A program made the translations under genes and the position numbers. Under the pieces are notes generated by a model. That model searched no databases. It had not been told where the DNA came from and saw only the letters and a program-made list of their open reading frames with translations. From JAYQUR01 sp038133505 (GTDB lineage Bacteria; Pseudomonadota; Alphaproteobacteria; MPNO01; UBA830), in NCBI GenBank assembly GCA_038133505.1, contig JAYPTI010000104.1, forward strand, positions 1-11,834: DNA of 11,834 nt, in the 5' to 3' direction. Shown here one piece after another: positions 1-6,278 of this stretch; the stretch's first letter is position 1; each line of letters begins with the position of its first letter.

Positions 1-1
1 C

Positions 2-2392
2 ATGGAGCCGGGCCGCGACAAGGACCTGGCGGCCGAGACGGCGCACGTGATGCAGGCGGCGGACTGGCCTTGGGCGATCTACGTTCTGCGCGCGCTCAGC
101 GCCGAGATTCCCCCCGCGCTCGACGGGCCCGCCAACCGGGCGCTCGAAGTCTGGCGGCGGCTGCGCGAATGGTCCGAGTTCGCGCCGGAGGCCCCGCCCG
201 GCAACCAGCCGGTCGGCGCGGACGAGGCGCGGGCGCGGATCGCCGACCTGGTCGGCCGCGATGCCGAGGACCGTCCGCAGCAGGCCGACTACGCCTCCGC
301 CGTGACGCAGGCGTTCCAGCCGCGCGACGAGATTGGCGCGCCCAATGCCGTGCTCGCCGAGGCCGGCACCGGCGTCGGGAAGACGCTCGGCTATATCGCG
401 CCGGCGAGCCTGTGGGCGGAAAAGAACGACGGCACGGTGTGGATCAGCACCTATACCCGCAACCTGCAGCGCCAGATCGACAGCGAACTCGATCGCCTGC
501 ATCCCGATCCGGCGATGAAGGCGCGGAGCGTGGTCATCCGCAAGGGTCGGGAAAACTATCTCTGCCTGCTCAATTACGAGGATGCCGTGACGGGGCTGCG
601 CGGCCGGCCGCAGGACGCGGTCGGGCTGGGGTTGATGGCGCGCTGGATGCAGGCGTCGCGCGACGGCGACATCGGCGGCGGCGATTTCCCCGCCTGGCTG
701 GTCGACCTCGTCGGCGCGCGCAACACCGTCGGCCTCGCGGACCGGCGGGGCGAATGCATCTATTCGGCCTGCGCGCACTACCACAAATGCTTCGTCGAAA
801 AGACGATCCGGCGCGCGCGACGGGCCGATATCGTCGTCGCCAACCACGCGCTCGTTCTCGCGCAGACCGCGACCGGCGGCATGGACGACGGCCAGATCCC
901 GACGCGTCTCGTCTTCGACGAGGGCCATCACCTGTTCGACGCGGCGGACAGCGCGTTCTCCGCGCATCTGAGCGGCCAGGAAGGCGCCGAGCTCCGCCGC
1001 TGGCTGCTCGGCCCGGAAGAAGGCCGCAAGACGCGCGCCCGCGGCCTGCAACGCCGTATCGAGGATGTCGCCGCGCTCGACGAGCGCATCGGCGAGCATG
1101 TCGATGCGATCCTGCAGGCGGCGCATGCCCTGCCGGGGCCCGGCTGGAACCAGCGGCTCGCCGGCGGCAATCCGCGCGGCGACGCCGAAATCTTTCTCGC
1201 CGAGATCCGCCAGCAGGTCTATGCGCGCGCCAAGGATGCCCGCTCGCCCTACGATCTCGAGACCGAGACGGAGAGCCCGGTTCCGGGTCTGCTGATAGCG
1301 GCGCAGGAGCTCCGGGAGGCGCTGTCGCGGCTGATCCAGCCGATGCGCGCGCTGGCCGAGCGCCTGATGGTGGTACTCGACGAGAACGCGTCCGACCTCG
1401 ACACGCCGACCCGCAACCGGATCGAGAGCGTCTCGCGCGGCCTCAAGCGCCGCGCCGAGGGCGAGCTCGAAGCGTGGCGGTCGATGCTGGAAGCGCTGGC
1501 CGACGGCACGCCCGAGGAGTTCGTCGACTGGTTCTCGGTAAGCCGCAGCCTGGGACGCGATGTCGATATCGGGATGCACCGCCACTGGATCGATCCCATG
1601 TTGCCGTTCGCGCGCGCCGTGATCGAGCCGGCGCACGGGGTCCTCGTCACTTCGGCTACGCTGCGGGACGGCACCGGCGACGTCGAGGCCGACTGGCAGT
1701 CCGCCGAGGAACGGACCGGCGCGATCCATCTGGAGCACGTCCCGTACCGCGTTCAGGTCTCCTCGCCGTTCGACTACGCCGCCCAGACCCGGGTGATCGT
1801 CGTCAATGACGTCCGCAAGGACGACATGGCCCAGGTGGCGGCGGCCTACCGCGAGCTGTTCCGCGCGGCCGGCGGCGGCGCGCTCGGGCTGTTTACGGCG
1901 ATCACGCGCCTTCGGGCCGTCCACGAACGCATCGCGCCGCTGCTGGAGGAGGAGGGCTATCCGCTGCTTGCCCAGCACATCGACCGCATGGATACCGGCA
2001 GCCTCGTCGATATCTTCCGCGCCGAGGAGCGCTCGTGCCTGCTCGGCACCGACGCCGTCCGGGACGGCGTCGACGTCCCCGGGCGCAGCCTGCGGCTCAT
2101 CGTGTTCGACCGGGTGCCGTGGCCGCGCCCGTCCATCCTGCACCGGGCGCGCCGCAAGGCGTTCTCGCGGTCGCGCTACGACGACCTGATCACGCGCCTT
2201 CGCCTGAAGCAGGCATACGGCCGGCTTGTCCGCCAGGCGACCGATCACGGCGTTTTCGTCATGCTCGATCCGATGATGCCGTCGCGCCTCGCCGGCGCTT
2301 TTCCCGACGGGGTCGAAATCGAGCGCCTCGGCCTTGCCGATGCGGTGGCGCTCACCCGCGACTTCCTGTCGCCGCCGGGAGCGGACGAATAG
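2..2392 (+). CDS. DinG/XPD-type superfamily 2 Fe-S DNA helicase, 5' partial
   Basis: ATP-dependent DNA helicase of the DinG/XPD/Rad3 group, which unwinds DNA 5' to 3' in repair or replication-conflict removal. The 796 visible residues hold, in order: a Walker A motif GTGVGKT (residues 122-128), four cysteines spaced as an Fe-S cluster site (C188, C252, C257, C263), the DEGH box (306-309), a GVDVPG segment typical of motif V, and the QAYGRLVRQ motif VI near the C-terminus. The reading frame is open to the left edge and the first ATG is at base 2. The protein already starts inside a region that precedes the helicase core in alphaproteobacterial relatives, so the true N-terminus probably lies upstream. 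The stop is TAG at 2390-2392. The helicase assignment is firm; the exact DNA substrate and cellular role are not shown by the sequence. Confidence 0.9.
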   Translation: MEPGRDKDLAAETAHVMQAADWPWAIYVLRALSAEIPPALDGPANRALEVWRRLREWSEFAPEAPPGNQPVGADEARARIADLVGRDAEDRPQQADYASAVTQAFQPRDEIGAPNAVLAEAGTGVGKTLGYIAPASLWAEKNDGTVWISTYTRNLQRQIDSELDRLHPDPAMKARSVVIRKGRENYLCLLNYEDAVTGLRGRPQDAVGLGLMARWMQASRDGDIGGGDFPAWLVDLVGARNTVGLADRRGECIYSACAHYHKCFVEKTIRRARRADIVVANHALVLAQTATGGMDDGQIPTRLVFDEGHHLFDAADSAFSAHLSGQEGAELRRWLLGPEEGRKTRARGLQRRIEDVAALDERIGEHVDAILQAAHALPGPGWNQRLAGGNPRGDAEIFLAEIRQQVYARAKDARSPYDLETETESPVPGLLIAAQELREALSRLIQPMRALAERLMVVLDENASDLDTPTRNRIESVSRGLKRRAEGELEAWRSMLEALADGTPEEFVDWFSVSRSLGRDVDIGMHRHWIDPMLPFARAVIEPAHGVLVTSATLRDGTGDVEADWQSAEERTGAIHLEHVPYRVQVSSPFDYAAQTRVIVVNDVRKDDMAQVAAAYRELFRAAGGGALGLFTAITRLRAVHERIAPLLEEEGYPLLAQHIDRMDTGSLVDIFRAEERSCLLGTDAVRDGVDVPGRSLRLIVFDRVPWPRPSILHRARRKAFSRSRYDDLITRLRLKQAYGRLVRQATDHGVFVMLDPMMPSRLAGAFPDGVEIERLGLADAVALTRDFLSPPGADE

Positions 2393-2393
2393 C

Positions 2394-2422
2394 TTGACGC
2401 CGGGCCTCCGGCCCACTACGTG
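2394..2422 (+). promoter_or_regulatory. Candidate housekeeping promoter for the terB-like gene
   Basis: A TTGACG hexamer at 2394-2399 matches the sigma-70 -35 element. After 17 bases it is followed by TACGTG at 2417-2422, a weak -10 element. It begins just after the helicase stop codon and would place transcription start a few bases before the ribosome binding site of the next gene. A small GGGCC/GGCCC hairpin (2402-2414) lies in the spacer. The -35 is good and the -10 poor, so this is only a candidate. Confidence 0.4.
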
Positions 2423-2436
2423 GCTTGCAAACGAAT

Positions 2437-2440
2437 GGAG
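2437..2440 (+). promoter_or_regulatory. Shine-Dalgarno site fixing the start of the terB-like gene
   Basis: GGAG lies five bases before the ATG at 2446. It decides in favour of that ATG over the in-frame TTG at 2425, which would add seven residues and has no such site. Confidence 0.7.
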
Positions 2441-2445
2441 ACGAC

Positions 2446-2856
2446 ATGACTTCGATCACACCCGAGAGCGCGCTGATCTACACGATGGTGATCGCATCGG
2501 CCGTCGACGCCGACATGACCGACGACGAATTGCTTCGGATCGGCCAGTTGGTCGACCGCATGCCGGTCTTCCGCGACTACGAGCTCGACAACCTGCCGTC
2601 GGACGCCGAGGCCTGCGCCGAGCTGCTGGCCGGCAACGACGGCGCGGACGGGGCGATCGCGGCAATCAAGGCGGCGCTGCCCAAGCGGCTTCACGAAACG
2701 GCCTACGCGTTCGCCTGCGAAATCGTGGCGGCGGATCTCCATGCGTCGCAGGACGAGCTGCAGTTTCTCGCGGTGCTCGCCTACGATCTCGAGATCGATC
2801 CGCTGGCGGCCGCCGCCATCCAGCGCGGCGTTCGCGCCCGGCATACGACCCTCTGA
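2446..2856 (+). CDS. TerB-family (tellurite resistance-type) small cytoplasmic protein
   Basis: A 136-residue, helix-rich, acidic protein without signal peptide or membrane segment. It resembles the TerB family, whose members bind metal ions and are named for tellurite resistance, although most chromosomal copies have no proven role in it. Two similar acidic stretches are visible: DADMTDDEL at 21-29 and AADLHASQDEL at 95-105. They sit in the two halves of the protein, as expected from the duplicated TerB fold with paired acidic clusters. No other ter genes (terA, terC, terD, terZ) are present, so a stand-alone stress or metal-related role is more likely than a full tellurite operon. The start is the ATG at 2446 with GGAG five bases upstream. 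The gene lies 53 bases after the helicase and may have its own promoter. Family assignment is fairly sure; function is unknown. Confidence 0.75.
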   Translation: MTSITPESALIYTMVIASAVDADMTDDELLRIGQLVDRMPVFRDYELDNLPSDAEACAELLAGNDGADGAIAAIKAALPKRLHETAYAFACEIVAADLHASQDELQFLAVLAYDLEIDPLAAAAIQRGVRARHTTL

Positions 2857-2867
2857 CCCTGCGTTGA

Positions 2868-2884
2868 CGGGGGTTTTGCCCCCG
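2868..2884 (+). terminator. Possible terminator hairpin after the terB-like gene
   Basis: A 6-bp perfect stem (CGGGGG paired with CCCCCG) with a 5-base loop TTTTG begins 11 bases after the terB-like stop codon. It is followed by GAAAC rather than a T-run, so it is not a classical intrinsic terminator, but the position suits transcription ending before the next promoter. Confidence 0.4.
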
Positions 2885-2887
2885 AAA

Positions 2888-2914
2888 CGGGCGATATCTC
2901 CTTGAAATCGCCCG
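2888..2914. repeat. 8-bp inverted repeat with 11-base spacer overlapping the -35 region
   Basis: CGGGCGAT at 2888-2895 is the exact reverse complement of ATCGCCCG at 2907-2914, with 11 bases between. The arm centres are 19 bases apart, about two helical turns, which suits a dimeric DNA-binding protein. The spacer and right arm cover the candidate sigma-32 -35 element, so it could be an operator. It could also form an RNA hairpin for the transcript arriving from the left. It is not the CIRCE sequence. Confidence 0.45.
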
Positions 2915-2929
2915 ATTCATGCCCCATTT
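2901..2929 (+). promoter_or_regulatory. Candidate sigma-32 (RpoH) heat-shock promoter of the rhodanese-chvIG operon
   Basis: CTTGAAA at 2901-2907 and CCCCATTT at 2922-2929 are separated by 14 bases. This is a full match to the classical sigma-32 consensus (CTTGAAA, about 11-16 bases, CCCCATnT). The bases just before, TATCTC, also resemble the extended -35 consensus. Transcription would begin around 2936, about 48 bases before the rhodanese ATG. A GANTC site, the recognition sequence of the CcrM methylase, sits in the spacer at 2914-2918. Some alphaproteobacterial RpoH proteins prefer a different -10 (CCTATAT), so activity is an inference. Confidence 0.55.
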
Positions 2930-2983
2930 CCGCCGCATTCCGGCCCTAGCGTCCGGCTCGGGTATCAATACGGGGCTATAACC

Positions 2984-3415
2984 ATGCGTCTTTGCACTGT
3001 CTTGCTGTGCGCCGTCCTGGCGCTGCCGGCCTTGCCGGCGGCGGCACAGACCGTTTCCGCGCCCGACGCGGCGACTGAGGCGGCAACGGGCAAGACGGTA
3101 ATCGTGGACGTACGGTCGGCGCACGAGTGCCGCAAGACCGGCTGCGCAATTTTTGCCCGCCGCGTAACCCCAAACAATCCCATTGGGGTCAAGGCGTTCG
3201 TTGCGGACATGCTCGCCGTCCTCGACGGCGACAAGTCCAGGCCCGTCTCGCTGATCTGCGCCAGCGGCGTCCGGTCGGAACGGGCGCGGCGCATTCTCGA
3301 GGCGAACGGCTTCACCCATGTGACCCATATCCCCGAGGGCATGATGGGACGGCCGGGCTCGGGTCCCGGATGGATAAAGCGCGGTCTTCCTGTCGTCCCC
3401 TGTCCGGAGTACTAA
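2984..3415 (+). CDS. Exported rhodanese-like domain protein
   Basis: A 143-residue protein with a signal peptide (residues 1-21: hydrophobic run LCTVLLCAVLALPALPA, then AAA before Q22), so the mature part is probably periplasmic. The rest is a single rhodanese domain: DVRSAHEC at 42-49 is the usual strand after the N-terminus, and CASGVRS at 92-98 is the active-site loop with catalytic Cys92. Rhodaneses move sulfur as a cysteine persulfide, or act as redox or binding modules. The end (GPGWIKRGLP) matches a recurring family of small exported rhodaneses. Additional mature cysteines C49, C54 and C140 are unusual for a one-cysteine domain. Start: ATG at 2984 with GGGG eight bases upstream. It is the first gene after the RpoH-like promoter, and its TAA stop lies one base before chvI, so it is probably co-transcribed and coupled with it. 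Substrate unknown. Confidence 0.82.
   Translation: MRLCTVLLCAVLALPALPAAAQTVSAPDAATEAATGKTVIVDVRSAHECRKTGCAIFARRVTPNNPIGVKAFVADMLAVLDGDKSRPVSLICASGVRSERARRILEANGFTHVTHIPEGMMGRPGSGPGWIKRGLPVVPCPEY
3406..3409 (+). promoter_or_regulatory. Shine-Dalgarno site of chvI inside the rhodanese gene end
   Basis: GGAG seven bases before the chvI ATG (3417) overlaps the last codons of the rhodanese gene. With a one-base gap between stop (3413-3415) and start, ribosomes can pass directly from one gene to the next. Confidence 0.65.
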
Positions 3416-3416
3416 T

Positions 3417-4166
3417 ATGTCCACGATGACCGAAACGCTTCCCAACCTGCCCGGCACCGACCGTCCCGCGTCGATCGCGCTGGTCGACGACGACCGCAAT
3501 ATCCTCGCGTCGGTCTCGATGACGCTGGAGGCGGAGGGATTCGAGGTGCGTACCTACGTCGACGGCGAATCCGCCCTGCGCGGGCTGACCGCCAAGGCGG
3601 CGGATCTCGCGATCCTCGACATCAAGATGCCGCGGATGGACGGGATGGAACTGCTGACGCGCCTGCGCAAGCAGTCGAACATGCCGGTCATCTTCCTGAC
3701 GTCCAAGGACGACGAGATCGACGAGATTCTCGGCCTTCGCATGGGCGCCGACGACTATATAAAGAAGCCGTTCTCGCAGCGGCTGCTGATCGAACGTATC
3801 CGGACCCTTCTGCGGCGCCGGTCCGCGGCCGCCTCCGCCGACGACGAGATGCTCGATTCCGAGCCGCCGATCGTGCGCGGCGACATGCGGCTCGATCTCG
3901 ACCGCTTCGGTTGCACGTGGAAAAAGCAGTCGGTTGATCTTACGGTAACGGAGTTTCTGATCCTGAAGTCGCTCGCGCAGCATCCCGGCCACGTAAAATC
4001 GCGCGATCAGCTGATGGATGCTGCCTATGGCGAATCGATCTATGTCGACGACCGGACCATCGACAGTCACATCAAGCGGCTTCGCAAGAAGTTTCGCGCC
4101 GTCGATTCCGAGTTCGCGGAGATCGAGACCATGTACGGCATCGGCTACCGGTACCGCGAAAGCTGA
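3417..4166 (+). CDS. chvI: ChvI-type DNA-binding response regulator
   Basis: A 249-residue OmpR/PhoB-family regulator, partner of the ChvG kinase encoded next. The receiver domain (about residues 18-135) has the acidic pocket D24-D25-D26, phospho-acceptor Asp68 in LAILDIKMPRMDG, the switch residue Thr95 and the conserved Lys117 in YIKKPF. The winged-helix DNA-binding domain (about 150-248) ends in RTIDSHIKRLRKKF and GIGYRYRES, as expected. In rhizobia, Agrobacterium and Brucella (as BvrR) this regulator controls envelope, acid-response, exopolysaccharide and virulence or symbiosis genes. The chvI identity rests on the sequence style and on the following chvG-hprK block. The pckA gene often found on the other side of chvI is not in this window; a rhodanese gene occupies the place. 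Start ATG 3417 is supported by GGAG upstream. No separate promoter is evident. Confidence 0.93.
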   Translation: MSTMTETLPNLPGTDRPASIALVDDDRNILASVSMTLEAEGFEVRTYVDGESALRGLTAKAADLAILDIKMPRMDGMELLTRLRKQSNMPVIFLTSKDDEIDEILGLRMGADDYIKKPFSQRLLIERIRTLLRRRSAAASADDEMLDSEPPIVRGDMRLDLDRFGCTWKKQSVDLTVTEFLILKSLAQHPGHVKSRDQLMDAAYGESIYVDDRTIDSHIKRLRKKFRAVDSEFAEIETMYGIGYRYRES

Positions 4167-4195
4167 TCCTTTCGCGTCCGGCACGTTTCTCTGAC

Positions 4196-5791
4196 ATGGG
4201 CGGGCGGTGGTTCTCGCCGCTGACGCGGCGCATCCTAGTCGTGAACGTGCTTCCGCTCGCGATTCTCGTGGCGGGAATCCTCTATCTCGACGAATACCGC
4301 GACGGGCTCGTCGAATCCGAACTCGCCTCGCTCCAAACCCAGGCCCAGATATTCGCGGGGGCATTGGGGGAAGGCGCGATCGGGACCCGGCCCGACGGCG
4401 GACAGTTCATCCTTCCCGACGTTTCGCGTCCGATGTTGCGCCGGCTGGTTTCGCCCACGCGCACGCGCGCGCGCGTCTTCAATTCGACGGGCGCGCCCGT
4501 CGCCGACAGCAGGTTTCTGGTCGGGCCCGGCGGCCAGGTCGAGATAGAAGCGTTGCCGCCGCCTGCCGAAGAGAGCGTCGCGACGTCGGTTCTGGTCGGG
4601 CTTTACGATACGCTGCTCTCGCTGCTGCCGGACCTCCGGTCGGATTCGCCGCTCCCTGTCGAGCCGGGGCTGGATGCGGAGGCTTTCGCGCCCGCCGCCG
4701 CGGCGCTCGGCGGCGCTGTTGCGACGGCGCGCTGGATCGCGGACGACGGCAGCTTGCATCTCGGCGCCGCGGCCCCGATCCAGCGGTTCAAGCAGGTGCT
4801 CGGCGCCGTTCTCGTAACCGCCGATTCCGCGGAGATCGATGCCGCCGTGCGGGCCGTGCGGTTCGATATCCTGCGCGTCTTCGCCCTCGTCCTTGCCGTG
4901 ACGGTAGCGCTCTCGTTCTATCTCGCGGGCACCATCGCGCGCCCGGTCCGGCGGCTGGCGGACGCCGCCGATATCGTTCGCGGCGGCCACGGGGAAGCGG
5001 ACGCGATTCCCGATTTCACCCGGCGGCGCGACGAGATCGGCGACTTGTCGGGCTCGTTGCGCGACATGACCGACGCGCTCTGGCAGCGCGTGGAGGCGAA
5101 CGAGCGATTTGCCGCCGACGTCGCGCACGAGATCAAGAATCCGCTGACGTCGCTCCGCAGCGCGGTGGAGACGGCCGCCCGGGTCCGCGATCCCGCTCAG
5201 CAGGCGCAGCTCATGGAGATCATCCAGGACGACGTGCGACGCCTCGATCGCCTCATATCGGATATATCGGACGCCTCGCGTCTCGACGCCGAGCTGGCGC
5301 GCGGCGAGACGGAGCGGATCGACCTCGGCCGGTTGCTGCAGGCGCTGGTGCAGGTCCACACGACGGCGGGCGGCGACCGCAAGACCGCCGACCTCGTCTA
5401 TCGCGGCGAGGAGCCGGGCCGGTGCGTCGTCAACGGTATCGAGGGACGTCTGGTGCAGGTGTTCCAGAACCTGATCACCAATGCCGTTTCCTTCTCGCCT
5501 CCGACCGGCCGGATCGTTCTCAGCGTCGAACGCGATCGCGCCGACGCCGTCGTGACGGTGCAGGACGAGGGGCCCGGCATTCCGCCCGACAGTCTCGAAT
5601 CGATCTTCGAGCGCTTCTATTCCGAACGGCCGGAAGGCGAGACATTCGGACGCCATTCGGGCCTCGGTCTCAGCATCTCGCGGCAGATCGTCGAGGCGCA
5701 CAAGGGAACGATCTTCGCCGAAAACGTTCTGCGCAGGGACGGCAGCCGGGCGGGGGCCCGGTTCGTCGTCCGCCTGCCGCTCGCGCGTTGA
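4196..5791 (+). CDS. chvG: ChvG-type sensor histidine kinase
   Basis: A 531-residue inner-membrane sensor kinase that phosphorylates ChvI. Order: short cytoplasmic N-terminus, first membrane helix about 13-30, periplasmic sensor region about 31-224, second helix about 225-245, HAMP linker about 246-300, then the HisKA domain with phospho-accepting His311 in DVAHEIKNPLTSLRS. The HATPase domain follows with the N box around N425-N429 (QNLITNAVSFSPP), DEGPGI at 457-462, the F box FERFYS at 471-476 and GLGLSI at 489-494. All catalytic boxes look intact. The family responds to acidity and to envelope or peptidoglycan stress. The start ATG 4196 lies 29 bases after chvI; no ATG, GTG or TTG is in frame in that gap, and no clear Shine-Dalgarno precedes it, which may keep kinase levels below those of the regulator. 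The periplasmic region contains a (CG)6 DNA tract. Confidence 0.93.
   Translation: MGGRWFSPLTRRILVVNVLPLAILVAGILYLDEYRDGLVESELASLQTQAQIFAGALGEGAIGTRPDGGQFILPDVSRPMLRRLVSPTRTRARVFNSTGAPVADSRFLVGPGGQVEIEALPPPAEESVATSVLVGLYDTLLSLLPDLRSDSPLPVEPGLDAEAFAPAAAALGGAVATARWIADDGSLHLGAAAPIQRFKQVLGAVLVTADSAEIDAAVRAVRFDILRVFALVLAVTVALSFYLAGTIARPVRRLADAADIVRGGHGEADAIPDFTRRRDEIGDLSGSLRDMTDALWQRVEANERFAADVAHEIKNPLTSLRSAVETAARVRDPAQQAQLMEIIQDDVRRLDRLISDISDASRLDAELARGETERIDLGRLLQALVQVHTTAGGDRKTADLVYRGEEPGRCVVNGIEGRLVQVFQNLITNAVSFSPPTGRIVLSVERDRADAVVTVQDEGPGIPPDSLESIFERFYSERPEGETFGRHSGLGLSISRQIVEAHKGTIFAENVLRRDGSRAGARFVVRLPLAR
4464..4475. repeat. (CG)6 dinucleotide tract inside chvG
   Basis: Six CG units in a row, within a 21-base alternating purine-pyrimidine stretch (4456-4476). 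They encode residues around 90-94 of the periplasmic sensor part (TRARV). Such tracts favour left-handed Z-DNA and can slip during replication; losing or gaining one unit would shift the frame. Confidence 0.75.
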
Positions 5792-5795
5792 GCCC

Positions 5796-6278
5796 GTGAC
5801 GGTCGAGAAGATACATGCCACGTGCGTCGCTTTCGGTGACGCTGGCATCCTCATTCGCGGACCGTCCGGCGCGGGCAAATCGGACCTCGCACTCCGGCTG
5901 ATCGACGCCGGCGCCATACTCGTCAGCGACGACCGGACAGAGCTGACGCAGGACGGCGACGCGATCGTCGCGACCGCGCCGGCAGCGCTGCAGGGGCTGC
6001 TCGAAGTGCGCGGCGTCGGCATTCTGGAACTGCCGCACGCGGCCTCCGCGCGGATCGTTCTCGTCGTCGATCTCGAATCGGAGACGCCGCCTGAGCGGTT
6101 GCCACGACCCGCGTGGTGCGAGTATTTAGAATGCCGCGTTCGCCTGATGGCAGCCGAGGCGTTCGAGCGGTCAGCCGCGACGAAGGTCCGGATCGCCGCA
6201 TTCGCCGCCGCCGGTCAGACCGACCCGGCGACGGGGGCCACGATACGCCGCCGCGATGAGGATCGACCGACGAAATGA
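5796..6278 (+). CDS. hprK: HPr kinase/phosphorylase, short alphaproteobacterial form
   Basis: A 160-residue protein covering only the C-terminal catalytic domain of HPr kinase; Bacillus-type enzymes are about 310 residues. It phosphorylates a serine of HPr and, in the family, also removes it. Visible motifs: Walker A GPSGAGKS at 22-29, the acidic SDDR segment at 44-47, and the HprK signature EVRGVGI around 70-76. The target serine is present in the HPr encoded three genes downstream (Ser51). The start is GTG at 5796, four bases after the chvG stop, without a clear Shine-Dalgarno; the nearby ATG at 5815 is out of frame. The end overlaps the rapZ start by four bases (ATGA). Linkage of hprK to chvG is a known alphaproteobacterial arrangement, suggesting that envelope sensing and carbon/nitrogen status are coordinated. 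Confidence 0.92.
   Translation: MTVEKIHATCVAFGDAGILIRGPSGAGKSDLALRLIDAGAILVSDDRTELTQDGDAIVATAPAALQGLLEVRGVGILELPHAASARIVLVVDLESETPPERLPRPAWCEYLECRVRLMAAEAFERSAATKVRIAAFAAAGQTDPATGATIRRRDEDRPTK

Noticed and set aside
70..1809. 579-codon plus-strand open frame within the helicase
   Set aside because: Alternative-frame shadow rich in Arg, Ala and Gly; all helicase motifs lie in the other frame.
2402..2414. Small GGGCC/GGCCC hairpin after the helicase as a terminator
   Set aside because: Only five pairs, a 3-base loop and no T-run, and it lies in the spacer of a plausible promoter; not enough for a terminator call.
2425..2445. TTG start seven codons upstream for the TerB-like protein
   Set aside because: GGAG lies correctly before the ATG at 2446, and family members begin close to that Met.
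2666..3499. 277-codon minus-strand open frame across the terB-rhodanese gap
   Set aside because: It lies opposite two plausible genes and a promoter region, has no recognisable motif, and shows shadow-like composition.
4235..6022. Long 595-codon minus-strand open frame opposite chvG and hprK
   Set aside because: It is antisense to two genes with complete catalytic motifs. Its translation is arginine-rich and low in recognisable domains, as expected of shadow frames in GC-rich DNA.
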